Below are positions 5,658-8,449 of a stretch of DNA of 8,449 nt, in pieces. Both the position numbers and the translations under genes were made by a program. Position 1 is the stretch's first letter; each line of letters starts with the position of its first letter. The stretch covers positions 1 through 8,449 of the forward strand of contig CAMLRX010000177.1 of assembly GCA_946482545.1 (NCBI GenBank), given 5' to 3'. Below the pieces are notes generated by a model. It did not search any database, was not told the origin of the DNA, and saw only the letters and a list, made by a program, of their open reading frames with translations. This stretch comes from an uncultured Flavihumibacter sp. GTDB taxonomy: Bacteria; Bacteroidota; Bacteroidia; Chitinophagales; Chitinophagaceae.

Positions 5658-7175
5658 ATGCAAACAAAACGCCCACTCGCACCGGGGTTCCTGAACCAAC
5701 TCGACCAACGGCTGCTGCTCCATCAACCAGAGGCCTGGAGTTCCAGAACGCACCTCGTTGTTTACTACGGACTGCTGATCATTCTCGGCATCGCTGCCAT
5801 TTCGTTTATCGTACCCGACGATCCGCGAAGCGCTTCACCCGCGGGCTACTGGATCGGCTTTGTAAGTATCCTGTCCATCCTGGGACTCGTTACCTGGCTG
5901 ATCTACCTGCTCCGGTTCAATGTTTTCAAACGATATGGCAGCATTGGAAAATGGAGCGGCCTCACCGTTTTCCTGCACTATTTTATTGCTGTTGGCATCT
6001 TCGTCCTCTTTCCTTTCACCGAGCCACTGGTGGAATCCATCCGCGCCAACAATGCCTATACGTCCGAAGAACTTGCTACGGATATTAACCAATATAATAC
6101 ACTCCTGGCGCAACTGGAATACGATTCCCTGGACCATACCTGGAACGCCGACACCTTCAGGGTCAGAAAAAACGCCGGTGGCACGACCGTTCAACAACAA
6201 GTCGTAATTTCCGAACAGGAAGAAATCGCTATGGACACTATCGCCCTCACTCCAATTCCGGCGATGACCATCATCGATAGTGCCTCGCTTGCCGACAAAC
6301 TTGCTTTCTCCGACAGTACCGTAAAACTTGACGACTCAACTTATATTCTCTACGAAACACCCGATTATTCTTTCCTCAGCAACTACCACCTTGATGGTCA
6401 TTCCACTATAGCAGTACTCCGTGACATTGATATTTACCGGAACACCATTCAAAAGTTTAAACGCCCCGACAGGCCGGCAACCCTCAAAGAGATTCGTTCG
6501 ATCATCACTAAATATGAGATACCTCCTGGTGAAACAGGTAGCTACTACTATGGGTACAGCGAATACGCCCCTGAAAGCGTTATAGCCAGGATACGTCAAC
6601 GCCATAAAACAAACGAACTATCCACCAGCATCAACAACATTACCGAACGGAAATACCGTTGGGATGAAGAAAACCTTTACGTTTATCTCCGTATCTTTTA
6701 TTACGTTACGCTGGGCATCACCTTACTTGTTTTTCTTTTCCGCCACAGTACCAGGCAATCATTTTTCCTGTCATTGCTAAGCGCACTGATCCTCACTATT
6801 CTTACCGCCCTCTTCGCTGCCTTTACCCGGCAGGAAGAAATTGGAATCATGAGCATCATGCTGCTTTATTTCATCAGTTTCTTTATCGTTTCTTTTACCT
6901 CATGGAACAGCAAGCGCCGCTCCATTGTCACGGGCATCTCACTCAACCTGTGGGTGTATATGCTGCCTTTCATTCCCCTGATCGGCTATGCGCTTTACAC
7001 ACGCATACTGATAGAAAACGCACAAAGCACAGGAAACTGGGATACCTACCGCAGCATCGGCTTTGCTGATTATGTTGCTTACGCAGAAATAGCAGGTGCG
7101 GTGTTGTTGTTGGTCATGCTCCTGCTTTACATCAGACGTGCTTACAGGCAATGGTATGCACTTCCGGAGCAGTAG
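5658..7175 (+). CDS. Predicted polytopic membrane protein, putative ABC permease subunit
   Basis: I do not recognise the family. The 505-aa inner-membrane protein has eight predicted transmembrane segments at about residues 32-52, 64-85, 101-120, 343-362, 367-390, 395-415, 423-447 and 472-492. Basic residues cluster in RFNVFKRYG (86-94), FRHSTRQ (361-367), NSKRRS (417-422) and RRAYRQ (493-498). Under the positive-inside rule this gives both ends in the cytoplasm and puts the 220-residue stretch between TM3 and TM4 on the outer face. That loop is polar, rich in Asp, Thr, Ser and Tyr, and contains a GSYYYGYSEYAPES segment at 294-307. The gene begins 3 bp after the ATPase stop, so it is the obvious membrane partner. 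The 3+5 layout fits neither the usual 6-TM ABC-2 plan nor the 4-TM MacB/FtsX plan. The ATG at 5658 precedes a basic N-terminus with no signal peptide. Confidence 0.85.
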   Translation: MQTKRPLAPGFLNQLDQRLLLHQPEAWSSRTHLVVYYGLLIILGIAAISFIVPDDPRSASPAGYWIGFVSILSILGLVTWLIYLLRFNVFKRYGSIGKWSGLTVFLHYFIAVGIFVLFPFTEPLVESIRANNAYTSEELATDINQYNTLLAQLEYDSLDHTWNADTFRVRKNAGGTTVQQQVVISEQEEIAMDTIALTPIPAMTIIDSASLADKLAFSDSTVKLDDSTYILYETPDYSFLSNYHLDGHSTIAVLRDIDIYRNTIQKFKRPDRPATLKEIRSIITKYEIPPGETGSYYYGYSEYAPESVIARIRQRHKTNELSTSINNITERKYRWDEENLYVYLRIFYYVTLGITLLVFLFRHSTRQSFFLSLLSALILTILTALFAAFTRQEEIGIMSIMLLYFISFFIVSFTSWNSKRRSIVTGISLNLWVYMLPFIPLIGYALYTRILIENAQSTGNWDTYRSIGFADYVAYAEIAGAVLLLVMLLLYIRRAYRQWYALPEQ

Positions 7176-7211
7176 GGCCTAACCAAGATCAATTGTAGTT
7201 CCGATTAAAAA
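7176..7211. other. Short convergent intergenic gap
   Basis: These 36 bp separate the 3' ends of the membrane-protein gene (plus strand) and priA (minus strand). I see no stem-loop followed by a T-run on either strand, so no intrinsic terminator can be called. Transcripts from the two sides may overlap. Confidence 0.5.
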
Positions 7212-8449
7212 CTAAAGCGCGTCCACATCCGGCGTAATAATGACCTGCCTGAATTGTTTGTCCTGGTGCAACAACGCGATCCTGTCCAGGATGAACGCTT
7301 TGATGTCCCGGAGAAAACTCGTATCTCTCGGCAGTTTGCAGGTGATCTCCTGGATGAACATGTTCCTTACCCTGTTCACCACGGGTTCAGCGGGTCCTAC
7401 CATATAGTTACCGGTTTTCGGCCGAAGCATGTCGGCAAAACGGAAAGCAGCCAGTTTCACCACATCTTTATCCCGGTGTTTCAGGGTGAGTGTAATCACT
7501 CTTGAGAAGGGAGGGTAGAAAAACTCCTGCCTGTTCCTGATGTCCATCTGGTAATACCCTTCATAGTCGTGTTTCCTTACCAACTCCAGTACCGGATGGG
7601 CGATGTTCGAGACCTGAATCATCACCCTGCCTTTGTGGTCCTTTCTTCCCGCTCTTCCGCTCACCTGTTCCATCAACTGAAAGGCTCTTTCGTTGACCCT
7701 GAAGTCTGTGAACCCGAGAATGCTGTCGGCATCCAGGATTCCCACGAGGTCTACGTGTTCAAAATCCAGCCCTTTTACTACCATCTGGGTACCTACCAAC
7801 ACGTTCACCTTTTGTTGTTCAAACTGCTGTATCAACTGGTCATGGGCATGTTTTCCCTTCACCGAATCCATATCCATCCGCGCGATCTTCGCCTCAGGCA
7901 ACTGCGCCAGGAGTTCTTCCTCAATTCTTTCCGTTCCGAAGTTCCGCTGTACGAACTGGTGGTTGCCGCATTTCTCACAGATATGCACCGGCGGATAAAC
8001 GGTTCCGCAATAATGGCAATGTAGTTTATGTGAATACTTATGGTAGGTAAGTGAAACGTTACAATTTTTACACTGGGGTATCCAGCCGCAGGTTTCGCAC
8101 AACTGGTAAGGAGAATAGCCGCGCCTGTTCTGGAAAAGAATCACCTGCTTCCCGGCTTCCACCGAGGTGCGGATGGCTTCCGTAAGCTCCGGCGCGATCA
8201 CGATTTTGCCTGTTTCCTTACTGAACATTTTTCGGGTATCCAGCAACGTGATTTCCGGCAGGGAAGCGTCTCCGTAACGCTGGTTCAGTTTCACCAATCC
8301 AAACTTACCCTGCACCGCATTGTGGTAAGTTTCCAGTGAAGGTGTAGCGCTGCCCAGCAATACTTTTCCTTTCAACATAGCAGATAAATAAATTGCCGCA
8401 TCCCGTGCATGGTAGCGTGGCGCAGGCTCCTGCTGTTTGAAAGAGGTAT
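7212..8449 (-). CDS. priA: Primosomal replication-restart helicase PriA, C-terminal part (5' end off right edge)
   Basis: PriA is the 3'-to-5' DNA helicase that reloads the replisome at stalled forks. The last 411 codons are present, roughly half of a normal PriA, and the frame stays open to the window edge. Upstream of the internal Met at 8378 it reads TSFKQQEPAPRYHARDAAIY, a conserved PriA segment, so that Met is not the start. After it come the helicase motif GSATPSLE, the RRGY motif, and eight zinc-binding cysteines in the series CETC, CKNC, CHYC and CEKC. Then come GTQMVVKGLDF, DADSILGFTDFRVNERAFQL and QVSGRAGR. The C-terminal domain ends in QVIITPDVDAL. All visible motifs look intact, so this is a functional housekeeping gene. 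It converges on the ABC cluster and is not obviously related to it. Confidence 0.97.
   Translation of the reverse strand, partial: TSFKQQEPAPRYHARDAAIYLSAMLKGKVLLGSATPSLETYHNAVQGKFGLVKLNQRYGDASLPEITLLDTRKMFSKETGKIVIAPELTEAIRTSVEAGKQVILFQNRRGYSPYQLCETCGWIPQCKNCNVSLTYHKYSHKLHCHYCGTVYPPVHICEKCGNHQFVQRNFGTERIEEELLAQLPEAKIARMDMDSVKGKHAHDQLIQQFEQQKVNVLVGTQMVVKGLDFEHVDLVGILDADSILGFTDFRVNERAFQLMEQVSGRAGRKDHKGRVMIQVSNIAHPVLELVRKHDYEGYYQMDIRNRQEFFYPPFSRVITLTLKHRDKDVVKLAAFRFADMLRPKTGNYMVGPAEPVVNRVRNMFIQEITCKLPRDTSFLRDIKAFILDRIALLHQDKQFRQVIITPDVDAL

Noticed and set aside
4818..5753. A 311-codon open frame on the minus strand, antisense to the ABC ATPase.
   Set aside because: It lies wholly opposite the ATPase gene and the start of the membrane-protein gene, whose sense frames carry clear motifs. 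Its protein has no recognisable domain and an unnatural composition, so it is a shadow frame.
8376..8378. Start of priA at the internal Met.
   Set aside because: The frame is open beyond it to the window edge and encodes the conserved PriA stretch with KQQEPAPRYHARD, so this Met is internal.

Overview
The window looks like ordinary chromosomal DNA of a Bacteroidota bacterium. Protein style (a Q-R-E start after the lipidated Cys, PriA and SurE variants) and promoter-like TAnnTTTG boxes without clear Shine-Dalgarno sequences suggest the Chitinophagaceae/Sphingobacteriia side of the phylum. That placement is inferred from sequence style, not from a search. Base composition is even throughout, and I see no insertion sequence, tRNA, rRNA, CRISPR array or phage gene.

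Layout, left to right. (1) The first 102 codons of galT, minus strand, run off the left edge. Its upstream region holds a TATATTTG -7 box and, just downstream of the predicted transcription start, a perfect 12-bp palindrome of LacI-family operator type. (2) A minus-strand pair follows: a YegS/diacylglycerol-kinase-like lipid kinase and, 13 bp behind it, a small DUF985/cupin_5 protein. (3) Divergent from the kinase is surE, on the plus strand, with its start at 1991 rather than at the further-upstream ATG. (4) A tight plus-strand three-gene cluster comes next: a 586-aa multi-domain lipoprotein, an ABC ATPase overlapping it by one base, and an 8-TM membrane protein 3 bp further on. (5) The last part of priA, minus strand, converges on this cluster and runs off the right edge.

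Functionally, galT, surE, priA and the lipid kinase are housekeeping or metabolic genes. The least explained part is the lipoprotein/ATPase/membrane-protein cluster at 2776-7175. It looks like one envelope ABC system with an unusual ATPase (an N-terminal extension, SSGYR in place of LSGGQ, Gln in place of the H-loop His) and a membrane subunit with a 3+5 TM layout around a roughly 220-residue extracytoplasmic insert. Its substrate and role cannot be told from sequence alone. No gene-free stretch exceeds 200 bp.
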